Positions 1 through 7,650 of a DNA stretch of 64,000 nt are shown piece after piece. The position numbers and the translations under genes are program-made. Every line of letters begins with the position of its first letter. Positions within the stretch are counted from its first letter, which is position 1. The stretch is from Nocardia asteroides (GTDB lineage Bacteria > Actinomycetota > Actinomycetes > Mycobacteriales > Mycobacteriaceae), in the NCBI RefSeq assembly GCF_900637185.1, contig NZ_LR134352.1:4640001-4704000 (forward strand), in the 5' to 3' direction. The notes below the pieces were generated by a model. That model ran no database searches and was not told the origin of the DNA. It saw only the letters and a program-made list of their open reading frames with translations.

Positions 1-1290
1 TGCGTCCTGGACGCGACCACCTCGAACTGGGGCATCTTCCTGCTCGGCCGCTGCCTGCAGGCCACCGCCATCGCCACCGCGGTCATCGCCTACGGCCTGA
101 TCCGGGATCTGATGCCGCGCAAGTACGTTCCGCTCGGCCTCGGCATCACCGCGACCGGCCTCGGCGTCTCCGCCATCGCGGGTCCGCTGCTCGGCGGCTT
201 CCTGGTGGACAACTACAGCTGGCGCGCGATCTTCTGGGCCCTGGCCGCGTTCACCCTGCTGATGCTGCCGCTGGTGTACTTCGTCGTCCCGGAATCCACC
301 CTGCGCGTGCGTGAGCGCATCGACTTCGTCGGCGCGCTGCTGCTCGCCGGCGGCGCCGCGCTGATCCTGATCTACCTCGACAAGGGCCACGACTGGGGCT
401 GGAGCAAGCCGACCACGCTGGCCTGGGTGATCACCGGTGTGGTCCTGCTGGTGCTGTTCGTCCTGGTGGAAACCCGGGTGGCGCAACCGATCATGGACAT
501 GCAGCTGCTGTTCCACCCGCGCGTGGCGCTGGTGCTGGCCGGGGCACTGTTCGCCTCGCTGCAGATCGGCGTCGTGTCCTACGCCATCGCCTACATGTCG
601 CAGACGCCCGACGAGGCGACCGTGACCGCGGGCGTCCAGCAGGGCGTGCTGGCCAAGGTGCAGGCCATGACCGGTCAGCCGATGCCGCCCGAGGCCGTGC
701 AGGTGGCGCTCGATCCCGGCTACACCTACGGCAACGGCTACACCCTGCTCGAGTTCGCGCTGCGGATCGCGCTGCTGGGCGCGGTGGTGACCATGGTGTG
801 CGGCGCGCTCGCCGGGGTGATCGCGCGCAAGGTGGGCGCCCGGATCCCGCTGGTGATCGCGCTGGCGATCTTCGTCTGCTCGGCCGCGGCCTTCGCCGTG
901 CTGCCACACACCAGCACGGTGTTCCTGCTGGTCAACGCCGTGTTCAGCATCGGCTTCGGCTTCTACTACGCGGCCATGCCGATCCTCATGGTGGAGGCGG
1001 TGCCGCAGGAGCAGCAGGGCATCAGCCTGGGCATGCTCGGTGTCATGCAGTCGATGGGTGTCGCGATCGGCCTGGCCGTGGTCACCGCCTTCCTGCACGC
1101 CAACGGGATGACCGCGCTGATCAGCGTGGGTGGCCAGGACCAGCCGCCGACGCCGGTGCCGGACATCTTCGGTGATCGCGGCTACGAGCTGGGCTTCTGG
1201 GTCTGCGGCGCCGCCGCGGCCGTGGCCCTGGTGCTCGCGGTGATCATGCGGCACGGCCGCACGCCCGCCACCGGCGGCACCGCACACTGA
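1..1290 (+). CDS. MFS drug transporter, DHA2 (EmrB/QacA) type, 5' end cut by window
   Basis: The reading frame is open from base 1, so the N-terminus lies outside the window; 429 residues are visible. They contain about ten hydrophobic membrane segments and the DHA2-type stretch GPLLGGFLVDNYSWRAIFW followed by a loop and a second half with further helices. Family members are proton-driven exporters of drugs or lipophilic compounds in the inner membrane. A long polar loop near visible residues 198-245 (ADEATV...PGYTYGNGY region) lies between two membrane segments, as in some actinobacterial EmrB proteins. The substrate cannot be read from the sequence. A strong hairpin terminator follows, so it is probably not co-transcribed with the next gene. 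Confidence 0.85.
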   Translation, partial: CVLDATTSNWGIFLLGRCLQATAIATAVIAYGLIRDLMPRKYVPLGLGITATGLGVSAIAGPLLGGFLVDNYSWRAIFWALAAFTLLMLPLVYFVVPESTLRVRERIDFVGALLLAGGAALILIYLDKGHDWGWSKPTTLAWVITGVVLLVLFVLVETRVAQPIMDMQLLFHPRVALVLAGALFASLQIGVVSYAIAYMSQTPDEATVTAGVQQGVLAKVQAMTGQPMPPEAVQVALDPGYTYGNGYTLLEFALRIALLGAVVTMVCGALAGVIARKVGARIPLVIALAIFVCSAAAFAVLPHTSTVFLLVNAVFSIGFGFYYAAMPILMVEAVPQEQQGISLGMLGVMQSMGVAIGLAVVTAFLHANGMTALISVGGQDQPPTPVPDIFGDRGYELGFWVCGAAAAVALVLAVIMRHGRTPATGGTAH

Positions 1291-1296
1291 GTCCGC

Positions 1297-1342
1297 GCGC
1301 GGACGGGCCGGTGATCGGCGACGATCACCGGCCCGTCCGCGC
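1297..1342. terminator. Perfect 21-bp hairpin terminator after the MFS gene
   Basis: Arms 1297-1317 and 1322-1342 are exact reverse complements with a 4-nt loop (GCGA). There is no T-run, as is common for actinobacterial terminators. It begins 7 bp after the MFS stop codon and ends just before the XRE operator. Confidence 0.8.
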
Positions 1343-1346
1343 TTGC

Positions 1347-1360
1347 GGTATTTAAATACC
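1347..1360. promoter_or_regulatory. Operator GGTAT-N4-ATACC upstream of XRE regulator gene
   Basis: A perfect 14-bp palindrome, GGTATTTAAATACC, lies 18 bp before the ATG of the XRE regulator. Two near-identical copies lie in front of map (2436-2449 and 2464-2477). The AT-rich core in a GC-rich background and the position suggest autoregulation by the XRE protein (inference). Confidence 0.65.
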
Positions 1361-1378
1361 CCACCTACCCTCGGACAG

Positions 1379-1642
1379 ATGGTGCGTCTTCCTCTCAGCC
1401 CCGCCCAGGTCGAAGCGGGCCGCCGGCTCGGCCGTCGGCTGCGCTCGGCGCGCGGCGAGCGCGATCTCACCGAGGTCGCCCACGCGGCCGGCATCTCCCC
1501 GGAGACGTTGCGCAAGATCGAGTCCGGGCGCCTGCCCTCCCCCGCCTTCGGCACCGTCGTGGGCCTGGCCGAGGCGCTGTCGATCCCGCTGGCCGAACTC
1601 GCCGAGGTCTACCGGGCCGAGCAGGTCGCCGAATCCGCCTGA
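1379..1642 (+). CDS. Small XRE-family helix-turn-helix regulator
   Basis: The 87-residue protein is almost entirely one Cro/C1-type helix-turn-helix domain (residues about 18-75), with recognisable LTEVAHAAGISPETLRKIE and a closing LAEALSIPLAELAEVY helix. I chose the ATG at 1379; a TTG at 1343 would give 12 more residues but would place the operator palindrome inside the gene. It converges on map (stop codons 1642 and 1643 abut). The same GGTAT-N4-ATACC palindrome sits before this gene and before map, so the protein most likely represses both itself and map. No ligand-binding domain is present. Confidence 0.8.
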   Translation: MVRLPLSPAQVEAGRRLGRRLRSARGERDLTEVAHAAGISPETLRKIESGRLPSPAFGTVVGLAEALSIPLAELAEVYRAEQVAESA

Positions 1643-2422
1643 TCAGCCGGATGTTCCGTCCCGCAGCGTGAGGATGCTCGGACCGTCGGCGGTGACGGCG
1701 ATCGTGTGTTCGGAATGCGCGCAGCGGGAACCGTCGGCGGAGCGGATCGTCCAGCCGTCGGCGTCGGTGACCACCGTCGCGGTCCGCGCCGCGAACCAGG
1801 GTTCGATGGCGAGGGTGAGGCCGGGCCGCAGCCGGAAACCCCGGCCGGGGCGGCCGCTGTTGGCGACGTGCGGGTCCTCGTGCATGGTCCGGCCCAGCCC
1901 GTGGCCGCCGAACTCGGTGTTGACCGGATAGCCGTACGCCCGCGCGACCTCCGCGATCGCCGCGGAGATGTCGCCGATGTGATTGCCCGGCACCGCGGCG
2001 GCGATGCCGGCTTCCAGGGCCTCCTCGGTGGCGCGGATCAGGCGCTGATCGGCCGGATCCGGCGTCCCGACGATGGAGCTGACCGCGGCGTCGGCGACCC
2101 AGCCGTCGATCGAGACGGCCAGGTCGGCGGTGAGCACGTCGCCGTCGCGCAGCACGTAGTCGTGCGGAAGTCCGTGCAGCACCGCGTCGTTCACCGACAG
2201 GCAGACCGTGTTGCGGAACGGTCCGCGGCCGAAGGAGGGCGCGTAGTCCCAGTAGCACGACACCGCGCCGCGCTCGCGAATCCGTTCCCGCACATACTCT
2301 TCGAGCTCGAGCAGGTTCACCCCGACGGCGGCCGACGCGTGCACGCCGGCCAGCACGTCGGCGACGAACCGGCCGGTCACCCGCATCCGCTCGATCTCCG
2401 CGGGCGACTTCAACTCCACCAT
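1643..2422 (-). CDS. map: Methionine aminopeptidase, type I
   Basis: Removes the initiator methionine from nascent proteins in the cytosol. The 259-residue protein shows the MetAP fold: a substrate histidine in VLHGLPHDY, metal ligands in LTADLAVSIDGWVADAAV (two Asp), the His in GGHGLGRTMHEDP, and Glu in LAIEPWF and SEHTIAV. I chose the ATG at 2422, which has a GGAGGCGTG ribosome site; the longer frame to 2479 would read through two operators. Length fits a plain type I enzyme without the N-terminal zinc extension, so it is likely a second, regulated MetAP. Two GGTAT-N4-ATACC palindromes lie just upstream. Confidence 0.92.
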   Translation of the reverse strand: MVELKSPAEIERMRVTGRFVADVLAGVHASAAVGVNLLELEEYVRERIRERGAVSCYWDYAPSFGRGPFRNTVCLSVNDAVLHGLPHDYVLRDGDVLTADLAVSIDGWVADAAVSSIVGTPDPADQRLIRATEEALEAGIAAAVPGNHIGDISAAIAEVARAYGYPVNTEFGGHGLGRTMHEDPHVANSGRPGRGFRLRPGLTLAIEPWFAARTATVVTDADGWTIRSADGSRCAHSEHTIAVTADGPSILTLRDGTSG

Positions 2423-2435
2423 CACGCCTCCAGTT

Positions 2436-2449
2436 GGTATTTTAATACC
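2436..2449. promoter_or_regulatory. XRE operator copy 2, upstream of map
   Basis: GGTATTTTAATACC, 14-bp palindrome, 14 bp before the map ATG. Together with its flanking T and A it makes a 16-bp inverted repeat with 7-bp arms. It lies close enough to the ribosome site to block the map transcript start. Confidence 0.65.
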
Positions 2450-2463
2450 ACGGTAGCGTGAGC

Positions 2464-2477
2464 GGTATAAAAATACC
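2464..2477. promoter_or_regulatory. XRE operator copy 3, upstream of map
   Basis: GGTATAAAAATACC with 5-bp arms, 28 bp from copy 2. It sits between the SDR stop codon (2480) and map. The pair suggests cooperative repression of the map promoter. Confidence 0.6.
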
Positions 2478-2479
2478 AA

Positions 2480-3289
2480 TCAGCGGTTCAGGTTGCCCAT
2501 GTCCACCGGGATCTGCGCGCCGGCGACCTGCGAGGCCTCGTCCGAGCACACCCACGCCACGGCGTTGGCGATGTCGGACGGCTCGGTCAGGTAGGTCGGC
2601 AGGGCGTTCATGAAGATGGGCGCCAGCGTGCTCGCGAACTTCTCCAGCAGCGGGCCCATCTCGGTGAGCTGCATGCCGGTCGCCACGCCCGCCGGATGCA
2701 CGGTGTTGACCCGGATCCCGTGCACGCCGAGCTCGTTGGCCATGGTCTTGGCCAGGCCGGTGATCGCATGCTTGGTGGCGACGTAGTGGCCGGTGAACGG
2801 GGTGCCCTTCAGGCCCGACACCGAGCTGATGAATACCAGCGCACCGCCCTGGCCCTGCTCGATCAGGTACGGAATCGCCGCCTTCGCGGTGTGGAAGACG
2901 CCGGTCAGGTTCACATCGACCGTCTCCTGCCACTGCTCGGCGGTGACCTCCCAGGACAGCGCGGCCGAACAGATGCCCGCGTTGGCCACGACCACGTCGA
3001 GCCGGCCGAATCGCTCGATCCCGGCGTTCAGCGCCGCCGACAGCCCCGCGAAATCGCGGACATCGGCCTTGCTCGCGATGATCTTGCCGCCCGCGGCCTC
3101 GACCAGTTCGACGGTCTCGGCCAGATCGGCTTCGGTGGCGCCCGCGTAGCTGGTGCTGGCGAAATCCACACACGCGTCGACCGCGATGATGTCGGCGCCC
3201 TCCTCAGCGAACCGAATCGCCTCCGCGCGGCCCTGGCCCCGGGCCGCCCCCGTGATGAAGACGACCTTGCCCTCGTACCGTCGCGCCAT
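2480..3289 (-). CDS. Mycofactocin-coupled SDR oxidoreductase
   Basis: A 269-residue short-chain dehydrogenase. NAD binding motif TGAARGQG (residues 14-20), NAG at about 103-105, and catalytic Ser (155/156), Tyr169 and Lys173 in HYVATK. The insertion after the second beta-strand (about residues 39-60, ACVDFASTSYAGATEADL) is the hallmark of the mycofactocin-associated SDR family, whose nicotinamide cofactor is held tightly and recycled by the redox peptide mycofactocin. Substrate is probably an alcohol or hydroxysteroid, given the steroid cluster next door (inference). Its own upstream region has a TGTGCA-CTA-TGCACA palindrome. map follows on the same strand after 57 bp but has its own operators. 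Confidence 0.88.
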   Translation of the reverse strand: MARRYEGKVVFITGAARGQGRAEAIRFAEEGADIIAVDACVDFASTSYAGATEADLAETVELVEAAGGKIIASKADVRDFAGLSAALNAGIERFGRLDVVVANAGICSAALSWEVTAEQWQETVDVNLTGVFHTAKAAIPYLIEQGQGGALVFISSVSGLKGTPFTGHYVATKHAITGLAKTMANELGVHGIRVNTVHPAGVATGMQLTEMGPLLEKFASTLAPIFMNALPTYLTEPSDIANAVAWVCSDEASQVAGAQIPVDMGNLNR

Positions 3290-3309
3290 GTCCTACCTCC
3301 GTACGTCGT

Positions 3310-3324
3310 TGTGCACTATGCACA
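3310..3324. promoter_or_regulatory. Palindrome TGTGCA-CTA-TGCACA before the SDR gene
   Basis: A 15-bp inverted repeat with 6-bp arms lies 20 bp upstream of the SDR ATG. Its size and position fit a repressor operator, but the regulator is unknown and no second copy was noticed. Confidence 0.45.
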
Positions 3325-3357
3325 TCACACCATCGAGGGCGGGCGCGTAGGGCCGAA

Positions 3358-3948
3358 TCAGTCGTTTTGCCGGGGCTCGTGCGCGAAGCACGCCCAGGCG
3401 CGCACCACGACGGCGCCGGTGCCGTCGACGCCGGTGAGCGTGACGTCCACGCGCGCCTCGCCGTCCTGCACGTAGCTCTGCGTGAGGTGGCCGGAGCAGG
3501 CGAGGGTGTCGCCCGGCGGCAGCGCCCGCACCACCCTGGTGCGGAACCGGCGGATGTTCTCCGCGCCGAGCCAGTCGGTGGCGTAGGTCGCCAGCAACGC
3601 GGTGACCTGCGGCGACATCGGTTCGGCCGCGACGGGTTCGGCGTCGGCCCAGGACTCGGCGACGAGTCCGCCGGTGCGGTCGAAGTACCGGGTGAGGGTT
3701 TCCGTGGCCGCGGCGCCGGCGGCCGCGCGGATCGCGGTCAGCTGGTCGCCGCCGCGCGGCGGCGGGCCGAAGAAGCGGTGATCGGTCTGGGTCCGCGCCC
3801 CCGCGGGCACGCCGAAGCCGTCGGCGGGCAGAAAGGTCGGCGGGACCACGGGGCGATCGGCGAGCCGGTAGGCCGGATCGTGCGAGCGCGCGGCCTCGGC
3901 GAAGAGCCGGATGGCGTCGGTCTGCAGAACCACCGCGACGGTACTCAT
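3358..3948 (-). CDS. Hotdog-fold (MaoC/FAS1-dehydratase-like) protein
   Basis: A 196-residue protein. The N-terminal half carries VVPPTFLPADGFG and the C-terminal half RRFRTRVVRALPPGDTLACSGHLTQ with DVTLTGVDGTGAVVVRAWACF, a pattern resembling a half-length MaoC/FAS1-type hydratase. Such proteins hydrate enoyl-CoA intermediates or act as accessory subunits; no clear catalytic Asp/His pair is visible, so enzyme activity is uncertain. The ATG at 3948 has AGGAGGAG upstream and lies below the predicted promoter (TAGCGT at 3981-3986 on the minus strand, operator 4017-4031). It is divergent from the KshA gene, so it belongs to the same regulon. Confidence 0.6.
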   Translation of the reverse strand: MSTVAVVLQTDAIRLFAEAARSHDPAYRLADRPVVPPTFLPADGFGVPAGARTQTDHRFFGPPPRGGDQLTAIRAAAGAAATETLTRYFDRTGGLVAESWADAEPVAAEPMSPQVTALLATYATDWLGAENIRRFRTRVVRALPPGDTLACSGHLTQSYVQDGEARVDVTLTGVDGTGAVVVRAWACFAHEPRQND

Positions 3949-4016
3949 GAGCGTTCCTCTCCTCCTGCGGGTCGAGGGCCACGCTAGAACCGGGCGCGCG
4001 CTGTGACCGGTTCCTC

Positions 4017-4031
4017 TCCCGCTGATCGGGA
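4017..4031. promoter_or_regulatory. Cluster operator site 1 (TCCCG-CTGAT-CGGGA)
   Basis: 15-bp palindrome with perfect 5-bp arms. It lies 31 bp upstream of the minus-strand -10-like hexamer TAGCGT (3981-3986) of the hotdog gene. Confidence 0.75.
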
Positions 4032-4056
4032 AAGGCGCCCGAAGCCGACGAAACAT

Positions 4057-4071
4057 GTCCGCTGACCGGGA
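4057..4071. promoter_or_regulatory. Cluster operator site 2 (GTCCG-CTGAC-CGGGA)
   Basis: Variant of the same 15-bp motif, 40 bp from site 1 and 32 bp upstream of a weak -10-like hexamer GACCAT (4103-4108) for the KshA gene. Confidence 0.7.
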
Positions 4072-4150
4072 AGACACCGTGCCGCGACGGCGCTCGCGGC
4101 ACGACCATCGGCGCAGCTCATCCCACTCCGTCCGATACATGGAGGTTTCG

Positions 4151-5326
4151 ATGCCGGAGAACCCGCCGAACGGCCGAACACCCGCCGCCACCGCCGACTA
4201 CCGCCAGATCGAGGCGGCGGCCGCGCCGACGCGCTTCGCCCGCGGCTGGCACTGCCTCGGCCTGCTGTCGTCGTTCCGCGACGGCAAGCCGCACGAGGTC
4301 AAGGCCTTCGGCACCACGCTGGTGGTGTTCCAGTCCGAGTCCGACGGCGCGCTGCACGTGCTCGACGGCTTCTGCCGCCACATGGGTGGCAACCTGGCCC
4401 ACGGCACCGTCAAGGGCGACTCGATCGCCTGCCCGTTCCACGACTGGCGCTGGGGCGGCAACGGCAAGTGCACCGCGATCCCCTACGCGCGGCGCGTGCC
4501 CCCGCTGGCCAAGACCCGGTCCTGGCCGACGCTCGAGCGCAACGGCCAGCTCTACATCTGGCACGACCCGCAGGGCAGCAAGCCCACCGACGCCGTGACC
4601 ATCCCCGAGATCGAGGGTTACGGCTCCCCGGAGTGGACCGACTGGACCTGGAACTCGATGCTCATCGAGGGTTCGCACTGCCGCGAGATCGTCGACAACG
4701 TGGTGGACATGGCGCACTTCTTCTACGTGCACTACGCGTTCCCGCGCTACTTCAAGAACGTCTTCGAGGGCCCGGTCGCCACCCAGTACATGCGTTCGAC
4801 CCCGCGCCACGACATCGAGGTCGGGACCAGCTACGACGACCCGAACTCCACGCTGCGCTCGGACGCGTCCTACTTCGGTCCGTCGTACATGATCGACTGG
4901 CTCTGGAGCGAGGCCAACGGCATGACGATCGAGACCGTGCTGATCAACTGCCACTACCCGGTCAGCGAGAACTCCTTCGTGCTGCAGTACGGCGCGATGG
5001 TCAAGAAGCCGCAGGGCATGTCCGACGAGGACGCCAACGCCATGGCCGCCCAGTTCGCCCAGGGCGTCGAGTACGGCTTCGAGCAGGACGTGGCGATCTG
5101 GAAGAACAAGGCGCCGATCGACAACCCGCTGCTCTCGGAGGAAGACGGACCCGTCTACCAGCTGCGACGCTGGTACAAGCAGTTCTACGTCGACATCGAG
5201 GACGTCACCGACGACATGACCAAGCGGTTCGAGTTCGAGATCGACACCGAGCGCGCGGTGACCAGCTGGGAGGCCGAGGTGGCCGACAACATCGCCCGCG
5301 GCGCCGTCATCAACACCATGTCCTGA
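4151..5326 (+). CDS. kshA: 3-ketosteroid 9alpha-hydroxylase oxygenase (KshA-like Rieske protein)
   Basis: Terminal oxygenase that would hydroxylate C9 of a 3-ketosteroid-1,4-diene, opening ring B; it takes electrons from a KshB-type reductase (encoded at 23858). The 391-residue protein has the Rieske [2Fe-2S] ligands Cys75, His77, Cys94 and His97 (CRHMGG ... CPFHDWRWGG), and the mononuclear iron motif NVVDMAHFFYVH with His189 and His194. The CPFHDWRWGG and PYARRVPPLAKTR segments are typical of KshA rather than ring-hydroxylating dioxygenases. The ATG at 4151 has GGAGG 5 bp upstream; the longer frame from 4055 would begin upstream of the predicted promoter. Followed after 34 bp by the HsaA-like gene. 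Confidence 0.85.
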   Translation: MPENPPNGRTPAATADYRQIEAAAAPTRFARGWHCLGLLSSFRDGKPHEVKAFGTTLVVFQSESDGALHVLDGFCRHMGGNLAHGTVKGDSIACPFHDWRWGGNGKCTAIPYARRVPPLAKTRSWPTLERNGQLYIWHDPQGSKPTDAVTIPEIEGYGSPEWTDWTWNSMLIEGSHCREIVDNVVDMAHFFYVHYAFPRYFKNVFEGPVATQYMRSTPRHDIEVGTSYDDPNSTLRSDASYFGPSYMIDWLWSEANGMTIETVLINCHYPVSENSFVLQYGAMVKKPQGMSDEDANAMAAQFAQGVEYGFEQDVAIWKNKAPIDNPLLSEEDGPVYQLRRWYKQFYVDIEDVTDDMTKRFEFEIDTERAVTSWEAEVADNIARGAVINTMS

Positions 5327-5360
5327 TCCGCCACCCCACGAACAGAAAGCACCACCTGCG

Positions 5361-6539
5361 ATGACCAAGGTTCTCGACAACATCGCCGCGATCGCCGATC
5401 AGCTGCGCGATCAGGCTCCCGAGGCGGAACAGCTCGGGCAGCTGCCCGACGCCACCGCGCGGCTGCTGAAGGAGGCGGGCCCGATCCGCCTGCTGCAGCC
5501 CAAGAAGTACGGCGGGTTCGAGTCGCACCCGCGCGAGTTCGCCGAGACGGTCATGGCGACCGCCGCGCTGGACGGGGCCAGCGGCTGGATCACCGGCATC
5601 GTCGGCGTGCACCCGTGGCAGCTGGCCTTCGCCGATCCGAAGGTGCAGGACGAGGTGTGGTCCGACGACCACGACACCTGGATCGCCTCGCCGTACGCGC
5701 CCACCGGCATCGCCCGGCCGGTCGAGGGCGGCTACATCTTCAACGGCCGCTGGCAGTTCAGCTCCGGCACCGACCACTGCGACTGGATCTTCCTGGGCGC
5801 CTTCCTCGGCGACGCCGAGGGCAAGATGGCGCTGCCGCCGACCATGCTGCACATGATCCTGCCGCGGTCGGACTACACGATCGTCGAGGACTCCTGGAAC
5901 GTGGTGGGCCTCAAGGGCACCGGCTCCAAGGACATCATCGTCAAGGACGCCTTCGTGCCCGACTACCGGGTGATGAACGGCGACCACGTCATCGACGGCA
6001 CCGCGCAGAAGGAGTACGGCGTCACCGAGACGCTCTACAAGATGCCGTGGTCGACGATGTTCCCGCTGGGCATCAGCTCCGCGGTGGTCGGCATCGCCGA
6101 GGGCGCGCTGGCCGCCCACCTGGACTACCAGCGCGACCGCGTCGGCGCCCAGGGCACCGCCGTCAAGGACGACCCGTACGTGCTGTTCGCCATCGGCGAG
6201 GCCGCGGCCGACATCAACGCCGCGCGCCAGGAACTGCTCACCAACGTCGACCGGATCTACGACCTGGTCGAGGCGGGCAAGGAGATCGGCTTCGCCGAGC
6301 GGGCCGCGGTGCGGCGCACCCAGGTCCGCGCGGCCTGGCGCGCGGTGACCGCCGTGGACCAGATCTTCGCCCGCTCCGGCGGCAACGCGATGCGGATGGA
6401 CAAGCCGCTGCAGCGCTTCTGGCGCGACGCCCACGTCGGCCTGGCCCACGCCATCCACGTGCCCAGCACCGTGTACCACGCCTCGGCACTCAGCTCCCTC
6501 GGCATCGAGCCCGCCGACAACCTGCGCTCGATGATCTGA
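5361..6539 (+). CDS. hsaA: Flavin-dependent steroid ring-A monooxygenase (HsaA-like)
   Basis: A 392-residue acyl-CoA-dehydrogenase-fold monooxygenase of group D, which uses reduced flavin from a partner reductase (HsaB-like, 11485) to hydroxylate the phenolic 9,10-seco steroid to a catechol. Recognisable features are the N-terminal helical domain, the flavin-binding region around FNGRWQFSSGTDHCDW, and the C-terminal stretch RSGGNAMRMDKPLQRFWRD followed by AHVGLAHAIH, where the family's catalytic His lies. It sits between the KshA-like and HsaC-like genes in one operon (34 and 26 bp spacing). The reaction is inferred from family and context; 4-hydroxyphenylacetate-type relatives share the fold. 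Confidence 0.85.
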   Translation: MTKVLDNIAAIADQLRDQAPEAEQLGQLPDATARLLKEAGPIRLLQPKKYGGFESHPREFAETVMATAALDGASGWITGIVGVHPWQLAFADPKVQDEVWSDDHDTWIASPYAPTGIARPVEGGYIFNGRWQFSSGTDHCDWIFLGAFLGDAEGKMALPPTMLHMILPRSDYTIVEDSWNVVGLKGTGSKDIIVKDAFVPDYRVMNGDHVIDGTAQKEYGVTETLYKMPWSTMFPLGISSAVVGIAEGALAAHLDYQRDRVGAQGTAVKDDPYVLFAIGEAAADINAARQELLTNVDRIYDLVEAGKEIGFAERAAVRRTQVRAAWRAVTAVDQIFARSGGNAMRMDKPLQRFWRDAHVGLAHAIHVPSTVYHASALSSLGIEPADNLRSMI

Positions 6540-6565
6540 CCGACCACCACGAAGGACACACGGAA

Positions 6566-7471
6566 ATGACAGACATCAAAGGCCTCGGCTACGTCAAGAT
6601 CCAGACCGCCGACATCGACCGCTGGCGCACCTTCGCGTTCGACGTGCTCGGCTTCGCCCAGGGCAGCGGCCCGGACCCGGACGCGCTGTACCTGCGGATG
6701 GACGAGCGCGCGGCGCGCATCACCGTGGTGCCCGGCGACACCGACGCCGTGGTGACCATCGGCTGGGAGGTGCGCGACCACGCCGCCCTGGTGCGGGTGC
6801 AGGAGGCGGTCACCGCCGCCGGCATCGCGGTGAAGCCGCTCTCGGTGGAGGAGGCCGACGCGCGCCGGGTCGAGGAGGTCATCACCTTCGAGGATCCGAC
6901 CGGAGCCACTCTCGAGGTGTTCCACGGCGCGGTGCTCGACCACAGCCCGGTGGTGACGCCGTTCGGCGCGAAGTTCGTCACCGGCGCGCAGGGCCTGGGC
7001 CATGTCGTGCTGCCGACCATGGACCCCAACGGCGCGTTCGGCTTCTACACCGAGGTGCTCGGCTTCCTGCCGCGCGGCGCGTTCCGTATCCCGGCCCCGC
7101 CGGAGTTCGGCCCCATGCGGGTGCGCTTCCTCGGCATCAACGAGCGCCACCACAGCCTGGCGCTGTGCCCGGCGCCGCACGGTGGCGCGCCCGGCCTGGT
7201 GCACATCATGGTGGAGGTCGACACGCTCGACGCGGTCGGCCAGGCGCTGGACCGGGTGACCAAGGACGGCTTCTCGGTCTCGTCCACGCTGGGCCGCCAC
7301 ACCAACGACAAGATGGTCTCGTTCTACGTGCGCGCGCCCGGCGGCTGGGACATCGAGTTCGGCACCGAGGGGATGCGGGTCGACGAAACCTATTACAGCG
7401 CCGAGGAGATCACCGCCGACAGCTACTGGGGCCACGACTGGTCCGGTAGCGAGCCGCTGGCCGCGATGTAG
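6566..7471 (+). CDS. hsaC: Extradiol catechol dioxygenase (HsaC/BphC-like)
   Basis: Cleaves the catechol ring of the seco-steroid in the meta position. The 301-residue protein is made of two glyoxalase-type modules; the catalytic C-terminal module keeps the iron ligands His146 (GLGHVVL), His213 (LVHIMVEV) and Glu264 (WDIEFG), matching the BphC triad spacing. Length matches HsaC (about 300). It is the third gene of the kshA-hsaA-hsaC operon and is followed by a 16-bp terminator hairpin, so the operon ends here. The ring-cleavage product would pass to the HsaD-like hydrolase at 18630. Confidence 0.9.
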   Translation: MTDIKGLGYVKIQTADIDRWRTFAFDVLGFAQGSGPDPDALYLRMDERAARITVVPGDTDAVVTIGWEVRDHAALVRVQEAVTAAGIAVKPLSVEEADARRVEEVITFEDPTGATLEVFHGAVLDHSPVVTPFGAKFVTGAQGLGHVVLPTMDPNGAFGFYTEVLGFLPRGAFRIPAPPEFGPMRVRFLGINERHHSLALCPAPHGGAPGLVHIMVEVDTLDAVGQALDRVTKDGFSVSSTLGRHTNDKMVSFYVRAPGGWDIEFGTEGMRVDETYYSAEEITADSYWGHDWSGSEPLAAM

Positions 7472-7489
7472 TCCGCGCGGCCCGTTCAC

Positions 7490-7526
7490 GGCCCCCGTCC
7501 CGAGCACCCCGCTCGGGACGGGGGCC
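7490..7526. terminator. Terminator after the kshA-hsaA-hsaC operon
   Basis: Perfect 16-bp stem, arms 7490-7505 and 7511-7526, with loop ACCCC and a TTGTCGTT stretch after it. It starts 19 bp after the hsaC stop. Confidence 0.85.
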
Positions 7527-7650
7527 GTTGTCGTTCGGAACACCTTCGGCCATTCATGTGACAACGAACACAACAGATGGTATCAATAGGTATATGCCTA
7601 ATCGAAATATGCGAGCGGGCATCAGCTCGTAGATCCGAATGGAGCACCCC

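Noticed and set aside
4055..4150. Longer N-terminus for the KshA-like protein
   Set aside because: Starts upstream of the predicted -10 hexamer and overlaps operator site 2; GGAGG favours the ATG at 4151.
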